DNA of 64,000 bases from Sulfitobacter alexandrii. GTDB lineage: Bacteria; Pseudomonadota; Alphaproteobacteria; Rhodobacterales; Rhodobacteraceae. Positions within the stretch are counted from its first letter, which is position 1. Each line of letters starts with the position of its first letter. A program made the position numbers and the translations under genes. The stretch is taken from assembly GCF_001886735.1 (NCBI RefSeq), contig NZ_CP018076.1, positions 3,720,001-3,784,000 on the forward strand. The letters are read 5' to 3'. Below the pieces are notes generated by a model, which saw only the letters and a program-made list of their open reading frames with translations, was not told where the DNA came from and made no database searches. Below are positions 44,671 through 53,049 of the stretch, piece by piece.

Positions 44671-46518
44671 ATGTTCCGTTTTTTTGAAAACCTCGTCGAT
44701 CCCTATGTCGATTACGAGGAAACCGATGCGCCGCCACGCAAGCTGTGGCCCTTCCTCGGCGATTACGCGGTGCCGTTCAGGCGCATCTTCATCCTGACTG
44801 CTTTCATGTCCGTCGTGGTCGCCGCAATCGAGATCGGATTGATCTACTACATGGGGCGCATCGTCGACCTGCTGGACAACGATCCGGCTCGGATGTGGGC
44901 CGATCACGGTGCCGAGTTGATCGCGGTTGCCGTCTTTGTCCTTGTGCTGCGGCCGATCCTGCAGGGCTTTGACGTGGCCCTTCTCAACAACACGATCCTG
45001 CCGAACTTCGGCACGCTGATCCGGTGGCGCGCGCATCGTCACGTCCTGCGCCAGTCGGTCGGCTGGTTCGAAAACGATTTCGCCGGACGGATCGCCAACC
45101 GGATCATGCAGACGCCGCCGGCCGCGGGCGAAGTCGTTTTTCAGGCATTCGATGCCATGTCCTACGCGCTGGCCTACATGATCGGCGCGGCGATCCTGCT
45201 GTCGACCTCCGATTGGCGGCTGCTGCTGCCGCTGCTGTTGTGGTTCGTGCTTTACGCCGCGTTGGTCAAATGGACGGTGACGCGCATCGGGCCGGCGTCC
45301 AAGGCCGCATCAGATGCGCGATCGATGGTGACAGGCCGGGTGGTGGATGCATACACCAACATCCATTCGGTCAAGATGTTCGCGCACCACGATCTCGAAG
45401 TCGGCTTCGCGAAGGAAGCGATCGAGACGTCGCGCCGCACCTTCCAGAAGGAAATGCGGATATTTACCATCATGGATGTCGTGTTGGTCACCCTCAACGG
45501 TCTGTTGATCGTGGGCGTCGTCGGTTGGGCGATGGCCCTCTGGATGGCGGGCGAGGCAAGCGTGGGCGTCGTGGCCGCCGCTGCCGCGCTGACCCTCAGG
45601 CTGAATTCGATGACCGCGTGGATCATGTGGGCGCTGTCGTCGTTCTTCCGCGAACTTGGCGTGGTCGCGGAGGGAATGGAAACCATAGCTCAACCGGTGA
45701 CGCTGACGGATCGCAGGGACGCCGAACCGCTCGCGCTGACCGATGGGAGGATCGAAATCAGGAATCTCTCTCATCACTATGGCCGCAGTTCGGGTGGGCT
45801 CAACGACATTTCCCTGACGATCCGCCCGGGCGAACGGATCGGCCTGGTGGGGCGCTCGGGGGCCGGAAAATCGACCCTGGTCAAGCTGCTCCTGCGGTTC
45901 TACGACCCGGAGAAGGGGCAGATCCTGATCGACGGGCAGGACATCACCAAGGTGAGGCAAGACAGCCTGCGTCGGCAGATCGGCATGGTCCAGCAGGACA
46001 GTTCGCTGCTTCACCGGTCGGTCCGGGACAACATCAAGTACGGTAATCCCGGTGCGTCGGACGATCAGATGATTGCCGCGTCCATGCAGGCGCAGGCACA
46101 TGATTTCATTCTCGATCTCAGCGACCCCGAAGGCCGGCGCGGGTACGATTCGCGCGTGGGCGAGCGCGGCGTGAAGCTGTCCGGCGGGCAGCGGCAAAGG
46201 ATCACGCTGGCGCGCGTGATCCTGAAGGATGCGCCGATTCTGCTTCTGGACGAGGCAACCAGCGCGCTCGACAGCGAAGTCGAGGCAGCGATACAGGAAA
46301 CGCTATACGGCATGATGGCCGGAAAGACCGTCATCGCCATCGCGCACCGGTTGTCCACGATCGCGCAACTGGACCGGATTATCGTTATGGATCAGGGGAC
46401 TATCGTCGAAGATGGTACTCATGACGCGCTTTTGGCGCAGGGCGGACTATATGCAGATTTCTGGAACCGCCAGTCTGGCGGATTCCTTGCGATGGATATG
46501 GAAGAGACCCCCGCGTGA
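44671..46518 (+). CDS. ABC exporter half-transporter, subunit 1
   Basis: A 615-aa half-size exporter: six membrane helices in about the first 330 residues and a nucleotide-binding domain after residue 370. Walker A is GRSGAGKST, the signature LSGGQRQR, Walker B ILLLDEATSALD, and the H-loop IAHRLST, all canonical. Family members move lipids, drugs or peptides outward. The next gene encodes a similar half and overlaps by four bases, so a heterodimer is likely. No substrate clue is visible. Start at the first ATG of the domain. Upstream in-frame codons fall in the repeat region. Confidence 0.92.
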   Translation: MFRFFENLVDPYVDYEETDAPPRKLWPFLGDYAVPFRRIFILTAFMSVVVAAIEIGLIYYMGRIVDLLDNDPARMWADHGAELIAVAVFVLVLRPILQGFDVALLNNTILPNFGTLIRWRAHRHVLRQSVGWFENDFAGRIANRIMQTPPAAGEVVFQAFDAMSYALAYMIGAAILLSTSDWRLLLPLLLWFVLYAALVKWTVTRIGPASKAASDARSMVTGRVVDAYTNIHSVKMFAHHDLEVGFAKEAIETSRRTFQKEMRIFTIMDVVLVTLNGLLIVGVVGWAMALWMAGEASVGVVAAAAALTLRLNSMTAWIMWALSSFFRELGVVAEGMETIAQPVTLTDRRDAEPLALTDGRIEIRNLSHHYGRSSGGLNDISLTIRPGERIGLVGRSGAGKSTLVKLLLRFYDPEKGQILIDGQDITKVRQDSLRRQIGMVQQDSSLLHRSVRDNIKYGNPGASDDQMIAASMQAQAHDFILDLSDPEGRRGYDSRVGERGVKLSGGQRQRITLARVILKDAPILLLDEATSALDSEVEAAIQETLYGMMAGKTVIAIAHRLSTIAQLDRIIVMDQGTIVEDGTHDALLAQGGLYADFWNRQSGGFLAMDMEETPA

Positions 46519-48344
46519 AACTTGCCGATTGGATAGACCCCTTCTCCAGAAGCGATAGCCCCCCGCCCCAGCACCTGCTGGCATTCTTTCGCTGGACGCT
46601 GAAGGGCTCAGGCCCTGCTCTTGCCACTGCAGGTGTCCTGTCCGTTCTCGCCGGGGTGGTCGAGGTCATGGCGGCGCTGATCCTTGGCAAGGTGGTGGAT
46701 GCGGCGCTTGCCTCCGACGCGGGGTCGGTGTTTCAGGACCAGACCGGGGTTCTGCTGCTTTCGCTGGCGTTCTTCGTCATCCTGCGACCGGCAATCTTCG
46801 GCGCGAGTTCCTTCATGCAGTCGATCGTGATCGGGCCCAACGTCTTCAATCTGGTGCTGTCACGGCTGCACCGCTACACGCTGGGACAGGCGGTATCGTT
46901 CTTCGACAACGATTTCGCCGGTCGTATTTCGCAAAAGGAAATGCAGACGGGTCGCGCCCTGACCGATGTGGTGATCGAGATGATCCACACGGTCCTGTTC
47001 GCCCTGGCGTCCTTTGTCGGAGCGGTCCTGCTGCTGGGAACAGTCGACTGGCGGATCGCGCTGGGCCTCGTGGTCTGGATGGTCGGCTATGTCTATCTCA
47101 TCCGCCGGTACATGCCGCGCGTTCGGTCCCGGTCCAAGGCGCGGGCGGCCGCGCGCGCCATGGTGACGGGTCAGGTTGTCGATACGATCACCAACATCAA
47201 GACGGTCAAGCTCTTTGCTCACGCGGATCATGAAGACCGCGCCGCGCTCGGTTCCATGAGCCGTTTCCGCGAAACCGGCATCGCTTTCGGCAAGGTGAGC
47301 GTGTCGTTCCGGTTCTGGCTGATGACCATCGCCGGACTCTTGCCGGTTTTGCTGGTGGGCGGGGCGCTGTGGTACTGGTCGCTTGGTCTGGTGACGGCGG
47401 GCGACATCGCCGCCACGGGGGCCGTCTCGCTGCGGTTGGCGCAGATGACCGGATGGGTCAGCTTCACGTTGATGAACCTTTACGCCAACGTCGGCGAGGT
47501 CGAGGACGGGATGCGCACGTTGACGCCGGCGCAGACCCTTCTGGACGATCCAGATGCGACCGAACTGCAGGTCCCCAAGGGCGGCATCGTGTTCGACAAC
47601 GTGCGTTACACCTACGGTCGGGGTGAGGGCGGCGTGGAACACATGGATCTGACCATCCACCCGGGCGAGAAACTGGGCGTTGTCGGTGCCTCGGGCGCGG
47701 GGAAGTCGAGCCTCGTATCTCTGCTCCTGCGGCTCTATACGCTGGAAAAAGGGCACATCCTGATTGACGGACAGGACATTTCCCGCGTCACGCAGGAAAG
47801 CCTGCGCCGGAAGATCGGCATGGTCACCCAGGAAACGGCCATGTTCAATCGTTCCGCGCTGGACAATATCCGCTACGGCAAGCCTGACGCAACGTTCGAA
47901 GAGGTGGTCGCGGCGGCGCGCAAAGCCGAGGCGCATGATTTCATCGAGAACATGAAGGACCACAAGGGACGCGAAGGCTATGACGCCCACCTTGGCGAGA
48001 GGGGGGTCAAGCTTTCGGGCGGGCAACGCCAGCGGATCGCTCTGGCGCGTGCCATTCTCAAGGATGCGCCGATCCTGATCCTTGATGAGGCGACGAGTGC
48101 CCTGGACAGCGAGGTCGAAGCATCCATTCAGGCGGCGCTCGGCCGGGTCATGGAAGGAAAGACGGTGTTGGCCGTGGCGCATCGCCTGTCCACCCTGACC
48201 GATATGGACCGCATCATCGTCATGGACGCCGGACGCGTGGTGGAACAGGGAACCCACGAAAGCCTGCTGGCGGCGGATGGTCTTTATGCGCGGTACTGGC
48301 ACCGGCAGTCGGGTGGTTTTCTCGACCTTCAAGCGGCGGAATAG
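46515..48344 (+). CDS. ABC exporter half-transporter, subunit 2
   Basis: A 609-aa partner of the preceding protein with the same order of domains. Walker A is GASGAGKSS, the signature LSGGQRQR, Walker B ILILDEATSALD, H-loop VAHRLST. Both active sites of the presumed heterodimer therefore look functional, unlike heterodimers with one degenerate site. The start is GTG, overlapping the previous stop. Both halves end in a related W-x-RQSGGFL tail, showing that they arose by duplication. Confidence 0.92.
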   Translation: MKLADWIDPFSRSDSPPPQHLLAFFRWTLKGSGPALATAGVLSVLAGVVEVMAALILGKVVDAALASDAGSVFQDQTGVLLLSLAFFVILRPAIFGASSFMQSIVIGPNVFNLVLSRLHRYTLGQAVSFFDNDFAGRISQKEMQTGRALTDVVIEMIHTVLFALASFVGAVLLLGTVDWRIALGLVVWMVGYVYLIRRYMPRVRSRSKARAAARAMVTGQVVDTITNIKTVKLFAHADHEDRAALGSMSRFRETGIAFGKVSVSFRFWLMTIAGLLPVLLVGGALWYWSLGLVTAGDIAATGAVSLRLAQMTGWVSFTLMNLYANVGEVEDGMRTLTPAQTLLDDPDATELQVPKGGIVFDNVRYTYGRGEGGVEHMDLTIHPGEKLGVVGASGAGKSSLVSLLLRLYTLEKGHILIDGQDISRVTQESLRRKIGMVTQETAMFNRSALDNIRYGKPDATFEEVVAAARKAEAHDFIENMKDHKGREGYDAHLGERGVKLSGGQRQRIALARAILKDAPILILDEATSALDSEVEASIQAALGRVMEGKTVLAVAHRLSTLTDMDRIIVMDAGRVVEQGTHESLLAADGLYARYWHRQSGGFLDLQAAE

Positions 48345-48383
48345 GCTCTTTTTCAGACAGCGCTTATTGGGTATGCCGCCGGC

Positions 48384-49604
48384 ATGACAGAACATCGCAT
48401 CATCCGGCTGGGGCATCATGGCGACGGCATCGCCAGCGGACCGATCTATGCCGCCAAGACTTTGCCCGGCGAATTGGTGACCGGTACGGTACAGGACGAC
48501 GCGTTGACGGATGTCCGCATCGTCGAACCATCGGAGCAGCGCGTGGCGCCGCCCTGCCGTCATTTCAGATCATGTGGCGGGTGCCAGTTGCAACATGCCT
48601 CGGACCCGTTCGTCGCGGACTGGAAGCAGGACTTCGTCCGCACGTCGCTGAAGGCGCATGGGCTGGAAGCGCCGTTGAGGCCGATTGTGACTTCACCCGC
48701 TCAATCGCGGCGCCGGGCCACCTTTGCCGCGCGGCGAACGAAGAAGGGCGCGATGGCCGGTTTCCACGCTCAGGCATCCGACGTCATCATCGAAATACCG
48801 GATTGCAAGCTGCTGCACCCGGACCTGATGGCGGGTCTCGAAGTCGCGGAGAAGCTGGCAGTCATCGGTGCCAGCCGCAAGGGCCCGCTGGCCGTGACCG
48901 TGACCCGGAGCGACGCGGGGCTGGATGTGAGCGTGTCGAAGGGAAAACCCCTCGACGGACCGCTTCGCCAGACACTCGCGCAGGCGACAGAGACATTGGG
49001 TCTGGCGCGGCTGAGCTGGGAAGACGAGACGATCGCGATGCGGCTGCCTCCGGTTCAACGGTTCGGAGCGGCAGATGTCCTGCCGCCCCCCGGCGCCTTT
49101 CTGCAGGCGACCGACCATGGCGAAGCGGCCCTGTGCAGGGGCGTCAGGGAGGCGGTCGGCTCTTCCGCGCGGCTCGCGGACCTGTTTGCGGGATGCGGCA
49201 CCTTCACTTTGCCGCTGGCGGAAACGGCGAGCGTTCACGCCGTCGAGGGGATCGCGGAGATGCTGCATGCCTTGGACCACGGATGGCGCATGGCGGAAGG
49301 GTTGAAACCCGTCACGACCGAGACACGAGACCTGTACCGACGCCCGATGTTGCCGGACGAGCTTTCGCGCTTCGACGCCGTCGTGCTGGACCCGCCACGC
49401 GCGGGCGCCGAACGGCAGGTCGCCCAGATCGCGCTGACGGACGTACCGAGGGTCGCCTATGTTTCATGCAATCCGGTCACCTTTGCCCGGGATGCGGCAA
49501 CGCTGTGTGACGCGGGGTATACGCTGGACTGGGTTCAGGTCGTGGACCAGTTCCGCTGGTCGCCCCATACCGAACTTGTCGCCTGCTTTGCCAAGGCGGT
49601 GTGA
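48384..49604 (+). CDS. RNA (uracil-C5)-methyltransferase, RlmD/TrmA family
   Basis: A 406-aa SAM-dependent methyltransferase acting on a uridine in rRNA or tRNA. Three iron-sulfur Cys are at 58, 64 and 67 (PPCRHFRSCGGCQLQH), with a likely fourth in IPDCKLLHPD. The methylation domain has LFAGCGTFTLPLA, the acidic DPPRAG and the catalytic Cys in SCNPVTFARD. An N-terminal TRAM-like part (GHHGDGIA) is shortened. The exact target (for example U747 or U1939 of 23S rRNA) cannot be fixed. It follows the exporter by 39 bases. Confidence 0.88.
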   Translation: MTEHRIIRLGHHGDGIASGPIYAAKTLPGELVTGTVQDDALTDVRIVEPSEQRVAPPCRHFRSCGGCQLQHASDPFVADWKQDFVRTSLKAHGLEAPLRPIVTSPAQSRRRATFAARRTKKGAMAGFHAQASDVIIEIPDCKLLHPDLMAGLEVAEKLAVIGASRKGPLAVTVTRSDAGLDVSVSKGKPLDGPLRQTLAQATETLGLARLSWEDETIAMRLPPVQRFGAADVLPPPGAFLQATDHGEAALCRGVREAVGSSARLADLFAGCGTFTLPLAETASVHAVEGIAEMLHALDHGWRMAEGLKPVTTETRDLYRRPMLPDELSRFDAVVLDPPRAGAERQVAQIALTDVPRVAYVSCNPVTFARDAATLCDAGYTLDWVQVVDQFRWSPHTELVACFAKAV

Positions 49605-49643
49605 AGGCGCCGAGGGGAACGGCAATATGCGAGTCACCACTTT

Positions 49644-49676
49644 TTGATCGGTCCGTTTTGCGGTATATGATACCGC
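49644..49676 (+). promoter_or_regulatory. Promoter with inverted repeat over the -10, before an L,D-transpeptidase
   Basis: TTGATC (49644-49649), a 16-base spacer and TATGAT (49666-49671) form a good promoter. The perfect repeat GCGGTAT-ATG-ATACCGC (49660-49676) is centred on the -10, an ideal place for a repressor or for an mRNA 5' hairpin. Confidence 0.5.
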
Positions 49677-49719
49677 GAAGGCAAAGATACATTTGACCCG
49701 TCAGGCAGGACAGACTCGG

Positions 49720-50217
49720 ATGAAACGCAGAACACTTATTCTGGGAGGCACCGCGCTTGTCGCGCTGGGTGCCTGCAGCAGCAGCAAATTCAAGCGCTAC
49801 AACGGTCCGGAAGTGACCTATGTCGTGGTGAACAAGCAGGACCGCAAGATGTGGCTGCTGCATCACGACAGGGTGCTCGAGGAATACAAGATCCAGCTTG
49901 GCTTTGCCCCGATTGGACACAAGGAGATCGAAGGCGACGGCAAGACGCCCGAAGGCACCTATGTCATCGACCGCCGTAATCCGAACAGCCGGTTCCACCT
50001 GTCACTCGGCATTTCCTACCCGAATGAATTCGATCGCAAGCGTGCGGAAGACTTGGGTCAGAAGCCGGGCGGCGACATCTTCATCCACGGCCAGAAGGAT
50101 CCGTCAAAGAAGGACAAGACGGACTGGACCTGGGGCTGCATCGCGGTCCGTAACAAGGATATCGAGAATATTTACGCGATGGTACGCGACGGCACGCCCA
50201 TCCTGCTTAACCCGTGA
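49720..50217 (+). CDS. L,D-transpeptidase lipoprotein (YkuD domain)
   Basis: A 165-aa lipoprotein: the signal sequence after KRRTLILGG ends in the lipobox LGAC, so Cys-19 would be acylated. The YkuD catalytic domain follows, with the conserved His in IFIHGQKD and the nucleophile Cys in TWTWGCIAV-like context (observed: DWTWGCIAV). L,D-transpeptidases make 3-3 peptidoglycan cross-links or attach lipoproteins. The residue before Gly-Cys is Trp, not the usual His or Asn, a variant of the motif. The ATG start gives a compact signal sequence. An in-frame TTG lies nine codons upstream. Confidence 0.87.
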   Translation: MKRRTLILGGTALVALGACSSSKFKRYNGPEVTYVVVNKQDRKMWLLHHDRVLEEYKIQLGFAPIGHKEIEGDGKTPEGTYVIDRRNPNSRFHLSLGISYPNEFDRKRAEDLGQKPGGDIFIHGQKDPSKKDKTDWTWGCIAVRNKDIENIYAMVRDGTPILLNP

Positions 50218-50223
50218 GGGGCA

Positions 50224-50246
50224 GGGGAACTGAAGATCAGTTCCCC
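50224..50246. terminator. Perfect hairpin between converging genes
   Basis: GGGGAACTGA (50224-50233) pairs fully with TCAGTTCCCC (50237-50246) around an AGA loop. The right arm is the last ten bases of the CAP-domain gene on the minus strand. There is no T-run, so it may act as an RNA 3'-end protector or a weak bidirectional terminator. Confidence 0.5.
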
Positions 50247-50746
50247 ATCACCAGCGTCCACCACAACTTACCACCGGCCTCCTGGAACCAGGAAAAGCCC
50301 ATCTTGCGGGCTTCCGGGGCCATGATGACGCGCCGCGTGTCGGGCTGCTCCATCCAGGCGGCGAGAGTTTCCAACTCGGTCTCGTAGGTTTCGGAGATCG
50401 TTTCGCCCACGAGACCACCCTGGTAGCCGACCCGGTTGATGCGGTCGATCGGGGAAGAACCGTCAGACCCGAAGTGCCACGGGCGATTCTGGATCGACAT
50501 GTCGCGCGAGTGCGTCGCCGCGGCCGCGTTGAGCTGCGGGTCGAGCTGTACGGGCGGCTGGCCTGCTGCGCTGCGCAGGGCATTGACCGAATCGAGCATC
50601 CTGAACTGGATCTTGCCGGTTTCGCTGTCGCGGATCCGGTAGGCTTTGGGCAAGGGCTGGCCATCGCTGCCCAGTTGAGGTGCGGCAGGCGCACAGGCGG
50701 ACAGGGCAAGGCAGAACGCCATCAGGACGGACAGAATACGGATCAC
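50237..50746 (-). CDS. CAP/SCP-domain lipoprotein
   Basis: A 169-aa lipoprotein with lipobox LSAC (Cys-17), then a cysteine-rich-secretory-protein/PR-1-like (CAP) domain: the first CAP His appears in AAAATHSRDMSIQNRPWHFGS and a Glu in VGETISETY. Bacterial CAP proteins are exported and mostly of unknown activity. It lies between two L,D-transpeptidase genes and converges on the first, which suggests a cell-envelope role. Confidence 0.85.
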   Translation of the reverse strand: MIRILSVLMAFCLALSACAPAAPQLGSDGQPLPKAYRIRDSETGKIQFRMLDSVNALRSAAGQPPVQLDPQLNAAAATHSRDMSIQNRPWHFGSDGSSPIDRINRVGYQGGLVGETISETYETELETLAAWMEQPDTRRVIMAPEARKMGFSWFQEAGGKLWWTLVMGN

Positions 50747-50846
50747 GGCACAGCTCCACGCGATTGTGTTTGGCCTCTCCTACAGCGGACGGCGTTGCAG
50801 TTCAAACCCACATCGGCGTTACCTTGCCTGATGACGGGTCTTTGAT

Positions 50847-50875
50847 TTGAAACCGGCGCACCGCGGTCATATACC
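50847..50875 (+). promoter_or_regulatory. Sigma-70-type promoter before the second L,D-transpeptidase
   Basis: TTGAAA (-35, 50847-50852), a 17-base spacer and TATACC (-10, 50870-50875) predict a start near 50882 and a leader of about 34 bases. Confidence 0.6.
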
Positions 50876-50915
50876 ACCAGCAATTCCCTGAATGCTTTTT
50901 GATGGAGACATGAAC

Positions 50916-51527
50916 ATGTCCGACAAGCGCAACAAGTTCAGCAGCCGCCGTGCGTTTCTGGCCGGGTCCGCCGCGTTGATCGCGTCGCCCGCGCTGGCGC
51001 AGTCCACTGCCGCCGTGAACTCCCCGGCGACCACCCAGACCGAACGTGACCTCAACGAGTCGGTACGCCGCAATATCTCCAGCTTCCGCATGCTCGACTG
51101 GCGGCCGTATTTCGACAACACCCGCAACGGCGCGATCCTGGTCGATATCGACAGCCGCGCGGTGCACTTCTGGTCCGAGGACCAGAGCGTTTACAAGCTC
51201 TACCCCTCCTCCGTACCCCTGACGGAAGACCTGACGCGGCGCGGTCGCACACGTGTCGTGCTGAAGGATCCGGAGCCGGATTGGCGCCCGACACCCTCCA
51301 TGAAGGAGCGTAACCCGGAATGGCCCGACTACGTTGGCCCCGGGCCGGACAATCCGCTCGGTACGCGTGCCCTTCACCTCAGCTGGACGTACTACCGGAT
51401 CCACGGCACCCATGACACGCGCAAGATTGGCCGCCGGTCGTCGAACGGGTGCATCGGGCTTTACAACCAGCACATCGAAGAGCTGTACGAGATGGCCAAG
51501 GTCGGCACGCAAGTGTTGCTTATTTGA
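50916..51527 (+). CDS. L,D-transpeptidase with twin-arginine signal
   Basis: A 203-aa exported protein. The N-terminus NKFSSRRAFLAGSAALIA, ending ALAQS, is a Tat-like signal. The YkuD domain is complete, with RIHGTH and the nucleophile motif RRSSNGCIGLYN. It probably forms peptidoglycan cross-links or other L,D-peptide bonds in the periplasm. The third ATG of the frame was chosen because it alone lies eight bases after GGAG, while the previous one is too close. It is a separate transcription unit with its own promoter. Confidence 0.92.
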   Translation: MSDKRNKFSSRRAFLAGSAALIASPALAQSTAAVNSPATTQTERDLNESVRRNISSFRMLDWRPYFDNTRNGAILVDIDSRAVHFWSEDQSVYKLYPSSVPLTEDLTRRGRTRVVLKDPEPDWRPTPSMKERNPEWPDYVGPGPDNPLGTRALHLSWTYYRIHGTHDTRKIGRRSSNGCIGLYNQHIEELYEMAKVGTQVLLI

Positions 51528-51622
51528 CGACATTTCGCGGCTTCGGAAACGTCGGAGCGGAATCCGGGTTTGCAATCCCTCGTTTATGCTGTTTACAAAG
51601 TTTTACGAGGTAAGTCTTGGGT

Positions 51623-51649
51623 GCGTGCTTGCACAACTGTGCCGCACGC
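51623..51649 (+). other. 5'-leader hairpin before the 60-aa membrane peptide
   Basis: GCGTGC (51623-51628) pairs with GCACGC (51644-51649), and inside it GCAC pairs with GTGC around an AACT loop. The structure ends about five bases before the ribosome site TGGAGG, so it may stabilise the message or modulate initiation. Confidence 0.5.
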
Positions 51650-51668
51650 CATTTCTGGAGGTTATACT

Positions 51669-51851
51669 ATGAAAAAACTCGTTCTCGCCGCTGCTCTGAC
51701 AGCTGCTGCATCGACTGCATATGCCGGTTCGCTGGCAGAGCCGATCGTGGAAGCACCGGTCATCGTTGAAGAAGCATCTTCGTCTTCTTCCGGTGTTCTG
51801 GTTCCGCTGATCCTGCTGGCCGTTGTGGCTGCTGCAGTTGCTGCTGACTAA
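51669..51851 (+). CDS. Small exported/membrane peptide, 60 aa
   Basis: Residues 1-19 form a Sec signal peptide (KKLVLAAALTAAASTAYA), followed by an acidic segment (EPIVEAPVIVEEA), a run of five Ser and a C-terminal hydrophobic helix LVPLILLAVVAAAVAAD. It therefore probably ends up as a tiny single-pass membrane protein. No function is known to me. The good ribosome site (CTGGAGG), the leader hairpin and the strong terminator suggest high expression. hemH is the next gene but on the other strand. Confidence 0.75.
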   Translation: MKKLVLAAALTAAASTAYAGSLAEPIVEAPVIVEEASSSSSGVLVPLILLAVVAAAVAAD

Positions 51852-51871
51852 TCAGCGCGACGATCAAAATG

Positions 51872-51901
51872 AAAAAGGCGGTGCAGTGCACCGCCTTTTT
51901 T
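51872..51901. terminator. Bidirectional intrinsic terminator
   Basis: GGCGGTGC (51877-51884) pairs with GCACCGCC (51888-51895), flanked by AAAAA on the left and TTTTTT on the right. It works for the small peptide gene on the plus strand and for hemH on the minus strand. Confidence 0.9.
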
Positions 51902-51949
51902 GTTGTCTGACTTCCGTGGTTTTCCCTTCGACGAGAATATCTCGATGGG

Positions 51950-52996
51950 TTAGTCCAGCCAGCCCTTGAGGTTTTCCTTTACGGCGTTCGACAGTGCCTC
52001 GATGTGGGCGTCGTCGTCGTTGAGGCAGGGGATGTAGGTAAACCTTTCCCCCCCGGCTTCCTCGAAGCTCTCCTTGATTTCCTCGTTGATCTCTTCCAGC
52101 GTTTCGATGCAGTCCGCCGAGAACGCTGGCGCGCACACCGCGATGTTCTTATTACCGGCTTCCGCCTGGCGCGCGACTTCCTCGACAGTGTAAGGCTGCA
52201 GCCATTCCTCGGGCCCGAACTTGGACTGGAAGGTCGTCATGATCTGGGTGTCATCCCAGCCCAGTCGCTCTTTCAGCAGGCGCGTCGTCTTCTGGCACTG
52301 ACAGTGATAGGGATCGCCTTCCATCAGGTAGCGGATCGGCACGCCATGATAGGAGCAGATCAGGATGTCGGGTCGCTTGTCGGCGGCGGCATAGGCCCGT
52401 TCGATGGACTGGGCCAGCGCCTCGATATAGTCGGGACGGTCGAAATAGGGCTCAACCACCCGGGCGATCGGCTGCCACTTTTCCTTGCCCAACGCGGCAA
52501 AAAAGGCATCGCAGGCGGTGGCCGAGGTCGCCCCGGCGTAGTGGGGGTAAAGCGGGAAGAACAGGATCTTGGTGCAGCCCGCCTTGGTCATCGCCGCCAC
52601 CTTGGATTGCGTCGACGGATTGCCGTAGCGCATGCAGTAATCCACCATCACGTCGTCGCCGTACCGCGCCTTGAGCGCCGTTTCCATCTTGGCGGTCTGC
52701 GCCTTGGTGATCGTCATCAGCGGGCTTTCCCCCGCGTCTTCGTTCCATATGCTCTTGTAGGCGGCGCCGCTGGTAAAGGGGCGCTTGCTGAGGATGATGA
52801 GTTGCAGCAGCGGCTGCCAGAGCCAGGGTGAGTAGTCGATCACGCGGCGATCCGACAGGAACTCGCTCAGGTAGCGGCGCATCGACCAGTAGTCGTAGTT
52901 GTCCGGCGTACCGAGATTTGCCAGCAGGACACCGACGCGCTCTTTTGGGACAGCAGGGTGGTCGGCGTTGGCGTGTGGCGGGCGCGCGGCTTGCAT
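51950..52996 (-). CDS. hemH: Ferrochelatase
   Basis: HemH inserts Fe(II) into protoporphyrin IX, the last step of haem synthesis. The 348-aa sequence has the family blocks GVLLANLGTPD, YWSMRRYLSEFLSDRRVI, the catalytic His in CSYHGVPIRYL and the C-terminal CAPAFSADCIETLEEI. The start at 52996 is supported by AGGA and by family length. Extra codons upstream run into the methyltransferase gene. A bidirectional terminator follows at about 50 bases. Confidence 0.96.
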   Translation of the reverse strand: MQAARPPHANADHPAVPKERVGVLLANLGTPDNYDYWSMRRYLSEFLSDRRVIDYSPWLWQPLLQLIILSKRPFTSGAAYKSIWNEDAGESPLMTITKAQTAKMETALKARYGDDVMVDYCMRYGNPSTQSKVAAMTKAGCTKILFFPLYPHYAGATSATACDAFFAALGKEKWQPIARVVEPYFDRPDYIEALAQSIERAYAAADKRPDILICSYHGVPIRYLMEGDPYHCQCQKTTRLLKERLGWDDTQIMTTFQSKFGPEEWLQPYTVEEVARQAEAGNKNIAVCAPAFSADCIETLEEINEEIKESFEEAGGERFTYIPCLNDDDAHIEALSNAVKENLKGWLD

Positions 52997-53049
52997 GATC
53001 TGTCCTCGGTCCAAAGTTCCGTGTTGAAATAACGGGTTTGGCCGTGGGG

